Shown: positions 45,774 through 55,453 of the stretch, one piece after another | How positions within the stretch are numbered: position 1 is the stretch's first letter | How the letters are laid out: every line of letters begins with the position of its first letter | Source: Helianthus annuus | Taxonomy: Eukaryota; Streptophyta; Magnoliopsida; Asterales; Asteraceae | NCBI RefSeq assembly: GCF_002127325.2 | Contig: NC_035443.2 | Coordinates: 144,412,073 to 144,476,072, forward strand | Length of the DNA: 64,000 nucleotides | Direction of reading: 5' to 3' | Position numbers and translations under genes: made by a program | Notes under the pieces: model-generated | The model's input: the letters and a program-made list of their open reading frames with translations, nothing else | Databases searched by the model: none | What the model was told of the DNA's origin: nothing

Positions 45774-47678
45774 CTACCGCTGATATCGCTCGTTCGGATC
45801 CATTGGCGGGTTGGGTTGGTATGGATAACTAGTGAGGGCCTCGAACATCTCCCTATAGTTATCTAAGGGACTTTGCTCCCCTTGAGGCGGTGGTTGGTAC
45901 GGGATCGGGATGAAGCTAGACCCTACCGCTTCGGGCCAATGTGGAGTCGGGTCGGATGGGCCTTGTGGATGGGGAAGATCGGAGTAATTTGTCCACCCCG
46001 AGTGCTCGGTGTAGGGGAGGCCGGCTTGGTAGTCTCTATGGTGCCGCTCCTGATCATGCAGCACTTTAGCGTTATTCATCGCCATTTGTTGAGAGACGTA
46101 CAGGGCACTCCACCGGCGTCGGTTCAATTGTTCTTCTTCCTGTCGACGCGCTGCCTCTGCTTCTTCCCATGCCCGTCTTCGGGCTGCCTCATCCTCCTGC
46201 ATCTTTGCCAACTGTTCCATGTGTGATCTTTGCATGGCTTGGAACAGTTCTTGTTCTTCTATAAACTTGTTCATTCTTTCACGTTGGGCTTCTTGAGCCG
46301 CCCAATATTCTTGCATTGCGGATCCATGCGACCCTTCCCAAGCTTCTCTTCTTTGACTGTATTCCCGTCCTTCACCGATACACGCGGAGACATTGTCATA
46401 TGTCTCCTGTTGCCCCCGATCAAAATTTTTATAGGAGGGCTCCCGCCTCCTGGTCACAAAACCTGCCACCTCTGCGTTAATTTCCCTATGTGGCCGCATA
46501 TATCGTTGCCTCGGCCATTGTGCACCGGAGGGTTCAACTTCCTCCTCTTCTTCACCCATTTCCACGTCTTCTTCCACGATGGGTGGTGCTCCAGCAGTAC
46601 GGATCTCATACTTGTTCCCCAAATCATCGGTCACAACGTACTTGTTTCCCGAGAACTTGAATTCTATCTTCCAATTCTTCCGCATGTAAGCCAAGTTAAA
46701 TTCCTCCACCGGCTTAGAAACCCATAGTGATTCCGGGGGTAAACAATTTTGTTGCATAATCATGGCGCTAATGAGTCGTGCATACGGAATAAACCGCCTC
46801 TGGGACGACTCCCTGGTAGCCCATGTGTTCATCATCACTATGTGTCTCCACGATAGTGTCGGGGTCCCATACAGTAAGGCATGCACCACCCTACAATCAC
46901 TCACTCTTACTCCTCCACGGTCACCAAACCTTGCCAAGATGTTCTCAACCGAGATCCCTTGAAGAATCTTTCCCTCAAGCGACATTTGCTTCCGTTTCAT
47001 TTCTCCCCCTTGGTGGGTCGGTAAAATAACATCTATCAACTGCTCACCATCATTGATGTTCAAATGATTATCCAAAAACTGCTCGATGGTTGGGTAGTCA
47101 TATGCTTGTGCTCCCAAAGAGTCAAAACGAGCAATACGATTCATGGTCTCGAAAGACATCGTCATGCTCCCTCGAGTAGTCTTCCCCACTAACTTCCACT
47201 GTGAAGGGGATTCATTCTTGTTTACAAGCCTCAAGGTGGACAACCACTCACATACTTCCGACAAGTAAATCCTGGAAGTATTATCTTCGCACCAATCAAG
47301 AACGCTCTCCCATCCTAAACGCTCAAACATTTGTACAATCCCGATGTGACGAAACTCTTCCACGTTCACCACCCTTTCACAGATTACCCTTGTTGGAACC
47401 GACGTGTTCACCCCATTCACCATCTTCCACTTCCACAACTTAGCTTCTAACTTTCTATCTTGATAGCTCGACAACTGTTTGTTCTTCTCGTCATCCCAAA
47501 TTCTAGCACTTTGGCTATCCCTGAACTTTGCCCACTCCCAATCTTGTCGGTATAACCTTGCATCATTCTCCTCCACGGAGCTTAGTTGCTCCCACTTCTT
47601 CGGTATTAAACCGGAAGAAGAACCAACCCCGGATGATGAAGCTTGGCCTGTAGTCTTTTGTCTCTTGCTTCCCGCCAT
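45774..47678 (-). CDS. ATHILA ORF1-like protein (env-position gene of TE-H)
   Basis: An open frame of 640 codons from 47696. The more likely start is the second Met at 47678 (MAGSKRQKTTG), giving about 634 residues. The first two thirds resemble the ATHILA ORF-1 family (blocks FRHIGIVQMFERLGW, YLSEVCEWLSTL, MNTWATRESSQRRFIPYARL). The C-terminal third is acidic (EEDVEMGEEEEEVEP), then coiled-coil-like (EDEAARRRAWEEAEAARRQ), then Pro-rich. I see no signal peptide or transmembrane segment, so a fusogenic envelope role is not supported. The function of this family is not established. It is complete here. Confidence 0.8.
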   Translation of the reverse strand: MAGSKRQKTTGQASSSGVGSSSGLIPKKWEQLSSVEENDARLYRQDWEWAKFRDSQSARIWDDEKNKQLSSYQDRKLEAKLWKWKMVNGVNTSVPTRVICERVVNVEEFRHIGIVQMFERLGWESVLDWCEDNTSRIYLSEVCEWLSTLRLVNKNESPSQWKLVGKTTRGSMTMSFETMNRIARFDSLGAQAYDYPTIEQFLDNHLNINDGEQLIDVILPTHQGGEMKRKQMSLEGKILQGISVENILARFGDRGGVRVSDCRVVHALLYGTPTLSWRHIVMMNTWATRESSQRRFIPYARLISAMIMQQNCLPPESLWVSKPVEEFNLAYMRKNWKIEFKFSGNKYVVTDDLGNKYEIRTAGAPPIVEEDVEMGEEEEEVEPSGAQWPRQRYMRPHREINAEVAGFVTRRREPSYKNFDRGQQETYDNVSACIGEGREYSQRREAWEGSHGSAMQEYWAAQEAQRERMNKFIEEQELFQAMQRSHMEQLAKMQEDEAARRRAWEEAEAARRQEEEQLNRRRWSALYVSQQMAMNNAKVLHDQERHHRDYQAGLPYTEHSGWTNYSDLPHPQGPSDPTPHWPEAVGSSFIPIPYQPPPQGEQSPLDNYREMFEALTSYPYQPNPPMDPNERYQR

Positions 47679-47696
47679 GACTACAATCACAAACAA

Positions 47697-49046
47697 GCAA
47701 ACATCAATATAGATTCAATCTTCATTAACTCCCAAACTTTGAACATGAGGTATGATGTTGACATTTAAATTAACAAGTGAATGTAAAATCTCCTCTTTAA
47801 ACTTCCAAAGTCGCTCACTTTATCATAAACTTATTAATTTTCTGTTAATCATACAATCTCTTATAATTTTCAACAAAAGTCAACATCACCTTCATGTTCA
47901 ATCATGTTCATAACAGTGTAATCACTTCACTATAGTTATGACATACTCAAATTCCATTCAAAACAACTAATCTTACTCAAAATCATGCTAGCATAACATA
48001 CATTGTCTCAACAACCTACTCTTAAACTAAAAAGTTTAAAATTTCGGAAGAAAAACATTAACATATGATAATCAAGCATAAATTTAAGAAGAATCCATAC
48101 CTTTGTTGTTGTTAAACAAGAAGAACTAAGAAAAGATGGCAAATACGCAACTTTGACAAACACCCTTTCAAAAACCCTAAGTAGCACGCTCAGAAATCTT
48201 GCAAAATAGCAAGAATTGATGAAAACCGTGTTGAGGTTTTGTTCCTCTTGAAAAATTACCCAAGATGGACCCAAAAATCGGTTGATTTGGTGAAAAATTG
48301 AGAGAGTTATGAGGAGTTGAAGGTTTAGGGTTCTTGAGGTGAAGATGGAGAAGATGAAGATGTATAGGTGAGGAGAGAGAGAGAGCAGGGAAATTATGAG
48401 GTAGAGAATGATGTATGGTGGTTGTGGTCGGATTTGTGGTTAAGATTGAGTTTTTATGATGCTTGGTTAGGTGGAAAAGACTTAAAAATCGTTTTTTAAA
48501 CCCTTAGACCCAACCTGCGTCGGACAACATTTGACAAGCCGTCGCCGACGGGTCCCACCCCGTCGCCGACGGGCAAGGGATTTTGGCAATGGTGGCGATG
48601 GGCTAATCACCTGGATACGGGAAACATGTGCCGACGGGGTTATTGAGGACCCGTCGCCGACGGTCATCACCCCGTCGCCGACGGGTAAGGGCTTTTTTTT
48701 TTTTTTGATTTTTGAAAAATGAATGAACATTATGACTTTTTAATAAATGGCCTATGTACACTAAAAAATCCTAAGAATTCTTAAAAATCTTTTTGTGAAT
48801 TTTTATAAGTTAAAATTTATAAACAAAATAACCGTCAACGGCCCTACCACCCCCCAAAAATTCGTGTATTGTCCTCAATGCACCAAATCAAGTCTAAAAC
48901 ATACCTTGTATCTTCATGACCCGTTTGGAGTGCCCGCACTTCACACAATCAAGAAAGGTTAGTATGAAACGGAAACGATTCACATCCAAATACGTAAACA
49001 ATTAAATAGTTATACATAACTTTACACCAAATGTTACCGGTCCTTT
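47697..49046 (-). other. Spacer between TE-H ORF1-like gene and pol
   Basis: Non-coding. It carries four CCGTCGCCGACGG motifs in two pairs (48538-48575 and 48650-48690), the same motif as in the LTRs, and an A/T-rich remainder. A subgenomic promoter or splice acceptor for the downstream gene could lie here, but no specific signal stands out. Confidence 0.6.
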
Positions 49047-51707
49047 TCATTCGACCTCGTAAACCGGGAAACTTGCTACGAAGCTTACCGATTCCTTGTT
49101 TTCATCCACTTTCTCGTTACCCTCGAGAAACGGTTTTAGCCGATGACCATTTACCGTTTGCCGTACCCCGTCCTTGGGGTCCTCGATAGTAACATCACCC
49201 AATTGTCCGACCCGGGTGACAACATAGGGTCCCATCCATTTGCTTCGGAGCTTTCCGGGAAAGAATTTGAGCTTTGAATTGTAGAGCCATACCTTTTGAC
49301 CCACTTCAAATTCTTTCTTCCTCAACTTGGCATCATGCGCTCTCTTCATTCCGTCCTTGTATTGAGATGCGTATTCATATGCCGTCTCCCGTAGCTCCTC
49401 CAATTCACACAACTTGAGCTTCTGTTCCTTACCTGCATCATCATATTGCATGTTAACCTCTTTAATGGCCCATAATGATTTGTGCACAAGTTCAACCGGT
49501 AAATGGCAATTTTTACCGTAAACCAACCGGTAAGGTGTAGTGCCTATGGGTGTCTTATGCGCCGTTCGGTAGGCCCATAAAGCATCGTTCAATTTAATTG
49601 ACCAATCCTTACGGTCCGCCCTCACGGTCTTTTGCAAAATCTGTTTGATTTGCCTATTTGACACCTCAACTTGCCCGCTTGTTTGCGGGTGATAGGGGGT
49701 AGCAATCCTATGGTCAACACCAAACCGTTTTAACAACTTTCCAAATTGAAAATTTTTAAAGTGGGATCCTCCATCACTTATGATGACACGAGGAATCCCA
49801 AACCTTGAGAAAATATTGGTTTGGACAAAGTTACATACTACGGAATGGTCGTTTGTCTTGGTGGCTATTGCTTCGACCCATTTTGACACATAGTCAACGG
49901 CCACCAAGATATACAAATTGCCATAGGAATTGGGGAATGGGCCCATGAAATCAATACCCCATACATCGAAAACATCGACTACAAGGATTGGTTGCATGGG
50001 CATCTCATCCCTTTTTGAGATACCCCCTAGCTTTTGACACTCTATGCAATTTCTAGCAAACTCATTTGCATCTTTGAAAATAGTAGGCCAATAAAGGCCA
50101 CTATTCAACACTTTGTAACCCGTTTTGTGACCACTAAAGTGACCACCACATGCAAACGAATGTAGATGTTGCAACACGCTCGGAATCTCTTCATCATCGA
50201 TGCATCTCCTTATAACTTGATCCGCACACTCCTTCCACAAATGCGGTTCTTCCAACCGATAGTACTTGATTTGGGACATGAAGTGTTGCCTTTTCCGTCT
50301 ATCCCAATGCGCCGGCATATCACCTGTAACAAGATAATTGACAATGTTAGCATACCATGGCAATTTATCTAGTTTCATTATGTGCTCATCCGGGAAAGAC
50401 TCATTGATCTCGAAGGCTTTCGGATCATCGTCTACCATCAACCGGGACAAGTGGTCCGCTACCACATTCTCAATGCCTTTCTTGTCCCGTATCTCCAAAT
50501 CAAACTCTTGGAGCAACAACACCCATCGGATCAATCTCGGCTTCGCATCTTTCTTCTCCATGAGGTACCTAACTGCAGTGTGATCAGAGTAAATAATCAC
50601 TTTACTACCCCATATATAAGACCGAAATTTATCCAATGCATATACCACCGCAAGTAGCTCTTTTTCGGTAGTTGTGTAGTTCAATTGTGCATCCGAAAGA
50701 GTCTTACTTGCGTAGTATATGGCAACGGGTTTCTTGTCAACCCGTTGTCCCAACACGGCCCCCACCGCATAATCACTTGCATCGCACATAATCTCAAAAG
50801 GTAATGACCAATTTGGCGATTGCAAGATTGGGGCCTCCACTAACTTTTCTTTTAAGTTGTTAAAAGCATTTTGGCAATTTTCATTAAAATCAAACGGTTG
50901 GTCTTTTAACAACAAATTACATAAAGGCTTCGTTATATCACTAAAACCCTTAATAAACCGCCGATAAAACCCCGCATGACCTAAAAACGACCTAACACCC
51001 TTAACAGTCGTGGGATAAGGTAAAGTAGATATGACTTGTACCTTAGCACGATCAACCTCTATCCCACGACTTGACACCACGTGCCCCAACACAATTCCCT
51101 CTTGAACCATAAAATGGCTCTTTTCCCAACTTAGGACCAAACTAGTTTCAACACATCTTTTTAATACTTTATCTAGTTGGTCCAAACAAGTCTCAAACGA
51201 TGATCCAAAAATTGAGAAATCATCCATGAAGATTTCCAAAGACTTTCCCACCATATCGGAAAAAATACTCATCATGCACCTTTGGAAGGTGGCGGGAGCA
51301 TTACATAATCCAAACGGCATCCGCCTAAATGCGAAAGTACCGTAAGGACATGTAAATGTAGTCTTTGATTGATCTTCCGGATGGATGGCAATTTGGTTAT
51401 AACCGGAATAACCATCTAGGAAGCAATAAAATTTTTGCCCCGATAATTTCTCAACTATTTGATCAATAAAAGGTAAAGGAAAATGATCTTTGGAAGTTGC
51501 GGTATTCAACTTCCTATAATCAATACAAATTCGCCACCCGGTTACCGGCCGGGTAGCTACCTCTTCACCTGCGTCATTTTTGACGACTTGTATGCCGGCT
51601 TTCTTGGGAACCGTCTGTGTTGGGCTCACCCATTGGCTATCCGAGATCGGGTAAATGATACCCGCATCAAGCCACTTCAACACTTCTTTCTTCACGACCT
51701 CCCGCAT
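49047..51707 (-). CDS. pol: TE-H pol: reverse transcriptase, RNase H, integrase
   Basis: 886 open codons. [50 protein letters not shown] and catalytic [10 protein letters not shown] (about residue 160). RNase [55 protein letters not shown] (about 290-410). Integrase: [14 protein letters not shown] ... CIECQK (about 515-560), then Asp in GIDFMGPFP (585), Asp in ISDGGSHF (645) and Glu in [10 protein letters not shown] (680). The C-terminus VTIEDPKDG...VNGHRLKPF shows the GPF/Y-type module without a chromodomain. It begins after a single TGA that separates it from protease in the same frame, so it would be made as part of a polyprotein. Confidence 0.93.
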   Translation of the reverse strand: MREVVKKEVLKWLDAGIIYPISDSQWVSPTQTVPKKAGIQVVKNDAGEEVATRPVTGWRICIDYRKLNTATSKDHFPLPFIDQIVEKLSGQKFYCFLDGYSGYNQIAIHPEDQSKTTFTCPYGTFAFRRMPFGLCNAPATFQRCMMSIFSDMVGKSLEIFMDDFSIFGSSFETCLDQLDKVLKRCVETSLVLSWEKSHFMVQEGIVLGHVVSSRGIEVDRAKVQVISTLPYPTTVKGVRSFLGHAGFYRRFIKGFSDITKPLCNLLLKDQPFDFNENCQNAFNNLKEKLVEAPILQSPNWSLPFEIMCDASDYAVGAVLGQRVDKKPVAIYYASKTLSDAQLNYTTTEKELLAVVYALDKFRSYIWGSKVIIYSDHTAVRYLMEKKDAKPRLIRWVLLLQEFDLEIRDKKGIENVVADHLSRLMVDDDPKAFEINESFPDEHIMKLDKLPWYANIVNYLVTGDMPAHWDRRKRQHFMSQIKYYRLEEPHLWKECADQVIRRCIDDEEIPSVLQHLHSFACGGHFSGHKTGYKVLNSGLYWPTIFKDANEFARNCIECQKLGGISKRDEMPMQPILVVDVFDVWGIDFMGPFPNSYGNLYILVAVDYVSKWVEAIATKTNDHSVVCNFVQTNIFSRFGIPRVIISDGGSHFKNFQFGKLLKRFGVDHRIATPYHPQTSGQVEVSNRQIKQILQKTVRADRKDWSIKLNDALWAYRTAHKTPIGTTPYRLVYGKNCHLPVELVHKSLWAIKEVNMQYDDAGKEQKLKLCELEELRETAYEYASQYKDGMKRAHDAKLRKKEFEVGQKVWLYNSKLKFFPGKLRSKWMGPYVVTRVGQLGDVTIEDPKDGVRQTVNGHRLKPFLEGNEKVDENKESVSFVASFPVYEVE

Positions 51708-51734
51708 GTTCGGATTTAACCGCCTTTGTGCATC

Positions 51735-52685
51735 TCAAACGGGAGTCACATTCTCTTCCGTGATGATTTTGTGCATCACCACCGAGGGACTAATACCCTT
51801 CAAATCCGCAATGGTCCACCCAATCGCCGCCCGATTGGTGACCAACACTTCCATCAACTTTTTCTCTTGCTCTCCGGTTAAATTTGATGCAATGATAACC
51901 GGGAGAGTATTGTCCTCTCCAACATAAGCATACTTGAGATGCTTTGGCAATGCTTTCAACTCCACTTCCGGAGGCTCCACTAAAGACGGCTTCAATTTTG
52001 TATCAATGCTCTCCGGTAAGCTCTCAACTTGGTGCGTCCATGTCGGTTTTCCTTCTCTAACCGCAAGCACCTCCAAACTCCTCACTTCCTCGTCCATGCT
52101 TTGCTCCACCTCCACCTGTGACCTGTCAAACACATAACAATCCTCCATTGTGTTTTCCCCATAAACGTCTGTGTCGCAAAGAGGTATACACGTGTCAACA
52201 ATGTCTGCCATAAAGCATTCATCATCAACTGGAGGGCTCATAAGTCCGGAAAAAACATGCAACCTCAACCTCCGGTTTCCAAATGTCATGTCAACCGTTC
52301 CCGTTCTGCAATCAATTTGAGCATTTGCAGTTGCTAAGAACGGTCGACCCAAAATCACCGTAGGTTGTTTGGTTGGGTCCTTGGCCACATAATCAAGTAC
52401 AAGAAAGTCCACCGGATAGTAAAAATCCTCGATTTTCACTATCACATCCGAGACAATTCCACGAGGTAGTTTGGGTGTCAAATCGGCTAACACCACGGTG
52501 GTGTTTGACGATTGAAGTGGACCAAACTCGTATTGGTCATATAAACTACCCGGTAAAATGCTCACACTAGCCCCAAGGTCTAGAAGTGCCCGGTTGATTT
52601 TAAAATCACCCACTTGAATTGAAATGATGGACGCACCCGGATCTTGAAGCTTAGGTGGAAGTGCACCCGAAAGAATCGAACTCAC
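51735..52685 (-). CDS. TE-H aspartic protease region
   Basis: The retropepsin-like domain lies near residues 20-110: ALLDLGASVSILPGSLYD holds the active-site Asp (D-L-G-A form usual in Athila), and VDFLVLDYVAKDP and VILGRPFLATANAQIDCRTG follow. After it comes a linker (SFLVEPPEVELKALPKHLKY-like) leading to RT. The frame actually opens upstream of the ATG, directly after the gag stop, and ends at TGA 51735-51737. Both borders suggest decay of one gag-pro-pol frame. Confidence 0.85.
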   Translation of the reverse strand: MSSILSGALPPKLQDPGASIISIQVGDFKINRALLDLGASVSILPGSLYDQYEFGPLQSSNTTVVLADLTPKLPRGIVSDVIVKIEDFYYPVDFLVLDYVAKDPTKQPTVILGRPFLATANAQIDCRTGTVDMTFGNRRLRLHVFSGLMSPPVDDECFMADIVDTCIPLCDTDVYGENTMEDCYVFDRSQVEVEQSMDEEVRSLEVLAVREGKPTWTHQVESLPESIDTKLKPSLVEPPEVELKALPKHLKYAYVGEDNTLPVIIASNLTGEQEKKLMEVLVTNRAAIGWTIADLKGISPSVVMHKIITEENVTPV

Positions 52686-52699
52686 GTTTTCGGTTAAAT

Positions 52700-55453
52700 C
52701 TAATTTTTTTTTGGAAATTTATGAGTGCGTTTTTGGGTACACAAATCTTTCAAGTACTTAGCATACGACGGTACTTGTTTGATTGCGTCCAAAAGAGGTA
52801 AATGGATTTTTACTTGTTTGAAAATTTCCAACAACTCTTCTTGTTGTGGACCTCTTTTGTTTACAACCTTTTTCGTCGGTCCCTTCAATGCTTCGGGATA
52901 AGGGGCGGTATTAGCCTCCACACCCTTTTCCTTAGCCTTAGGGACGGGGATGGTCCCAACGGGTGGGTTATTTTTCTTTTTCAAGTCATTTTTATTTTGA
53001 CCCGTTTGACCATCCTCACGCTCATCTTCACTCGCATCTTCCACCACCCCTTCAACAAATTGGGGTGGTGGTGTTTCGACACCACTATCGACAACACGAC
53101 CACTACGTAAAGTAATTTTATTAATTGGTACCTCACGTGTGTTCCTCGAGCTCGACCCTTGATGCTTAGGGTTCATGGTGGTGTCACTTGGAAGCTTCCC
53201 CATGCCTCCCTTTATTTGGGCCACTTCTTCCGCTAGTTGACCCACTTGTTTCGCCAATGCCTCGTGTGCTTTGTCTCGGATCTCATTTGCCTTCTTTATT
53301 TCTTTGACATCACTGTGAGTCTCCTTTTGCATGTTGAGCAAAGCATCCATCTTGGCACTCAAGTCATCACCACCGGTTTGGTTGTTTGACCCACTTCCGT
53401 TACCGCCTTGGTTGTTGTAATTCTTTTGGTACCCACCTTGGTACCCTTGGTTGTAATTCCGTTGGTAGCCTCCTTGGTTACCACCTTGGCGGTTTTGGTA
53501 TGATGACCCGCTTCCTCCTTGGTTACCCGACTGGAAATTCGGGTTCATTTGATTTGAAGCATTGCCATACCGAAAGTTGGGATGATTTCTCAAACCCGGA
53601 TGGTAAGTGTTGGAGTTCATGTCATATTGTTTTCTATCTCCATACACTTGGTTGACTTCTTCGGTGTAACCACTCGACCCCATTGAACATTGCTCGGTCG
53701 CATGCCCAATATCCCCACATTCTTCACAAACCGCAAACTGAACCGCGTTCACCTCTTTCTTCTTTTTCAATTGAGCTATTTCCCGTTCTAAGGTGGAAAT
53801 CCGGTCCTTGGAATCAAGATCGGGAAGTGACCGGGAAACTGGATGTCTTTTTGCTCTATCGGCCGATTCTTTTTCTTTGGATCGTTTGCTCATCCTTTCC
53901 AAGAATTCCCAATCATCATCCTCATGATTGCTCAAGAGGGTGCCATTGCTTGTTGTCTCAAGCCGATTCCAAGTTGCATCATCCAAACCCCGTACAAAGC
54001 ATTTCACCAACTCCCATTTTTCTATTTGGTGATGTGGGCATCTCCTCATTAGCTCTTGGAATCGGGTAAATGCTTCATGTAACGGTTCACTCGAAAGTTG
54101 ACGAAACGACCGAATTTCATCTCTAGCATCGTCGGTCTTGGCCATGGAATAGTATTCATCCAAAAATGCTTGTTGCATTTGTTCCCAAGTTCGAATACTA
54201 TTGGCCGGAAGTGTAAGGAACCACTGTTTTGCCTTATCTTTCAACGAAAATTGAAATAACCGAAGCTTCACTTCCTCTAGTGCGAAATTATGCCCTCCAA
54301 TAGTATCACAAATGGAAGAAAACTCCGTTAAATGCGAGTACGGCTCATCATTGGACCTCCCGTTAAAATGAGGAAGTATGTTGATGTAATGCGGCTTACA
54401 ATCAAACATCCTCCTTTCGCATACTATCGGAGAATTATTCTCGGTCACTATCGGTCGGAAACGGTCATTTACTCCCCGTGGAGGTTGTTGACGACGTTGT
54501 GGACCATTAACTTCTTGATCGACCGGTCTTCGATTATCCCTTCTCTCACCTCTTTGATCCCCCCTTCGATTATCCCTTGGGTTACCACCTCCCATGAAAC
54601 GAGGAATCCGGTTAGGGTTTACATTGTTGTTGTTGTTATTGTTGTTGTAAAACCCATCATTCCGGTTCCGTTGGTTGTTGTTTTGTGGTTGACGGTTGTT
54701 CCCATAACCATCGTTTCTTCCATCTCCGTAACCGTATTCATCTTCCCCAACATAATTGGCGTTTTGGTAACCAAACTCCTCATCGTCGTACATTCGAGCA
54801 TTGTAGACGTTTCCCCTATTCACGTAGCCCCAATCTTCATCATCATTAGCTCGATCATCGTAATACCCCCCATCGTCCGAATTTTCCGTATGAATGCTTA
54901 CGTGTTCCGGCGATTGATAACCGGGAACACTATACGGTTCATCATCGGGGATTGCATTCCTTAAATCGTCGATGTTGAAAAACGGGTCTTCATTCGCGGG
55001 ATTGCCGCGATCACGGTTACCTCTACGATCGGAGTTGACATTCCGGTCATCAAGGTTGATAGGTAACGATGCTTGTCGGTGAAGGGGTTGTTGTTGAGGT
55101 GTTCGTTGGGTGTTGTTGGTATTTTGGTTTCGGAAAGGTGGAGTAGGTGGTCTTGCGTTGGTGTTACCACCCGGTTGTTCTTGGGGTATAGGTTGGGTGT
55201 TTTGAGCGGGATAAAAGGTTCCTCGGGATTGGTATTGATTTGGATGGAGGTTTTGGTTGGGGTTAAAGTCTTGGTTGGAGTTGTGGTTTGCCATTGAATC
55301 GGTTTCAATGGTCGGTGTGAGTGGTGGTGTTTGGTTGGTTTGATTAGAAGCAAGAGTTGCTTCTAACCGGCTTGCTAGGTTTCTTCTTGCAAGTCTTTCA
55401 ATTTCCGGTTCGTAGACTAAAGGTGAAGTCCTCCCGGAATTTCGTGTACGCAT
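52700..55453 (-). CDS. gag: TE-H gag
   Basis: 917 codons from ATG 55453 (MRTRNSGRTSPLVYEPEIE). The N-terminal third is Asn/Gln/Pro-rich and acidic. The Retrotrans_gag core spans about residues 350-500 (YINILPHFNGRSNDEPYSHL, FSLKDKAKQWFLTLPANSI, MRRCPHHQIEKWELVKCF). The zinc knuckle CEECGDIGHATEQC (CX2CX4HX4C) is near 575, followed by a Gly/Asn/Tyr-rich tract. It ends in FPKKN at a TAG where a nine-A run joins the protease frame. Length and order fit a complete Athila gag. Confidence 0.9.
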   Translation of the reverse strand: MRTRNSGRTSPLVYEPEIERLARRNLASRLEATLASNQTNQTPPLTPTIETDSMANHNSNQDFNPNQNLHPNQYQSRGTFYPAQNTQPIPQEQPGGNTNARPPTPPFRNQNTNNTQRTPQQQPLHRQASLPINLDDRNVNSDRRGNRDRGNPANEDPFFNIDDLRNAIPDDEPYSVPGYQSPEHVSIHTENSDDGGYYDDRANDDEDWGYVNRGNVYNARMYDDEEFGYQNANYVGEDEYGYGDGRNDGYGNNRQPQNNNQRNRNDGFYNNNNNNNNVNPNRIPRFMGGGNPRDNRRGDQRGERRDNRRPVDQEVNGPQRRQQPPRGVNDRFRPIVTENNSPIVCERRMFDCKPHYINILPHFNGRSNDEPYSHLTEFSSICDTIGGHNFALEEVKLRLFQFSLKDKAKQWFLTLPANSIRTWEQMQQAFLDEYYSMAKTDDARDEIRSFRQLSSEPLHEAFTRFQELMRRCPHHQIEKWELVKCFVRGLDDATWNRLETTSNGTLLSNHEDDDWEFLERMSKRSKEKESADRAKRHPVSRSLPDLDSKDRISTLEREIAQLKKKKEVNAVQFAVCEECGDIGHATEQCSMGSSGYTEEVNQVYGDRKQYDMNSNTYHPGLRNHPNFRYGNASNQMNPNFQSGNQGGSGSSYQNRQGGNQGGYQRNYNQGYQGGYQKNYNNQGGNGSGSNNQTGGDDLSAKMDALLNMQKETHSDVKEIKKANEIRDKAHEALAKQVGQLAEEVAQIKGGMGKLPSDTTMNPKHQGSSSRNTREVPINKITLRSGRVVDSGVETPPPQFVEGVVEDASEDEREDGQTGQNKNDLKKKNNPPVGTIPVPKAKEKGVEANTAPYPEALKGPTKKVVNKRGPQQEELLEIFKQVKIHLPLLDAIKQVPSYAKYLKDLCTQKRTHKFPKKN

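Noticed and set aside
45873..46727. Plus-strand ORFs of 117 and 165 aa
   Set aside because: Antisense shadows of the ATHILA ORF1-like gene.
54332..54964. 210-aa hydrophobic plus-strand ORF resembling a membrane protein (and 56985-57446)
   Set aside because: It is antisense to the Asn/Asp/Tyr-rich part of Athila gag. The Val/Ile richness is the complement of that composition.
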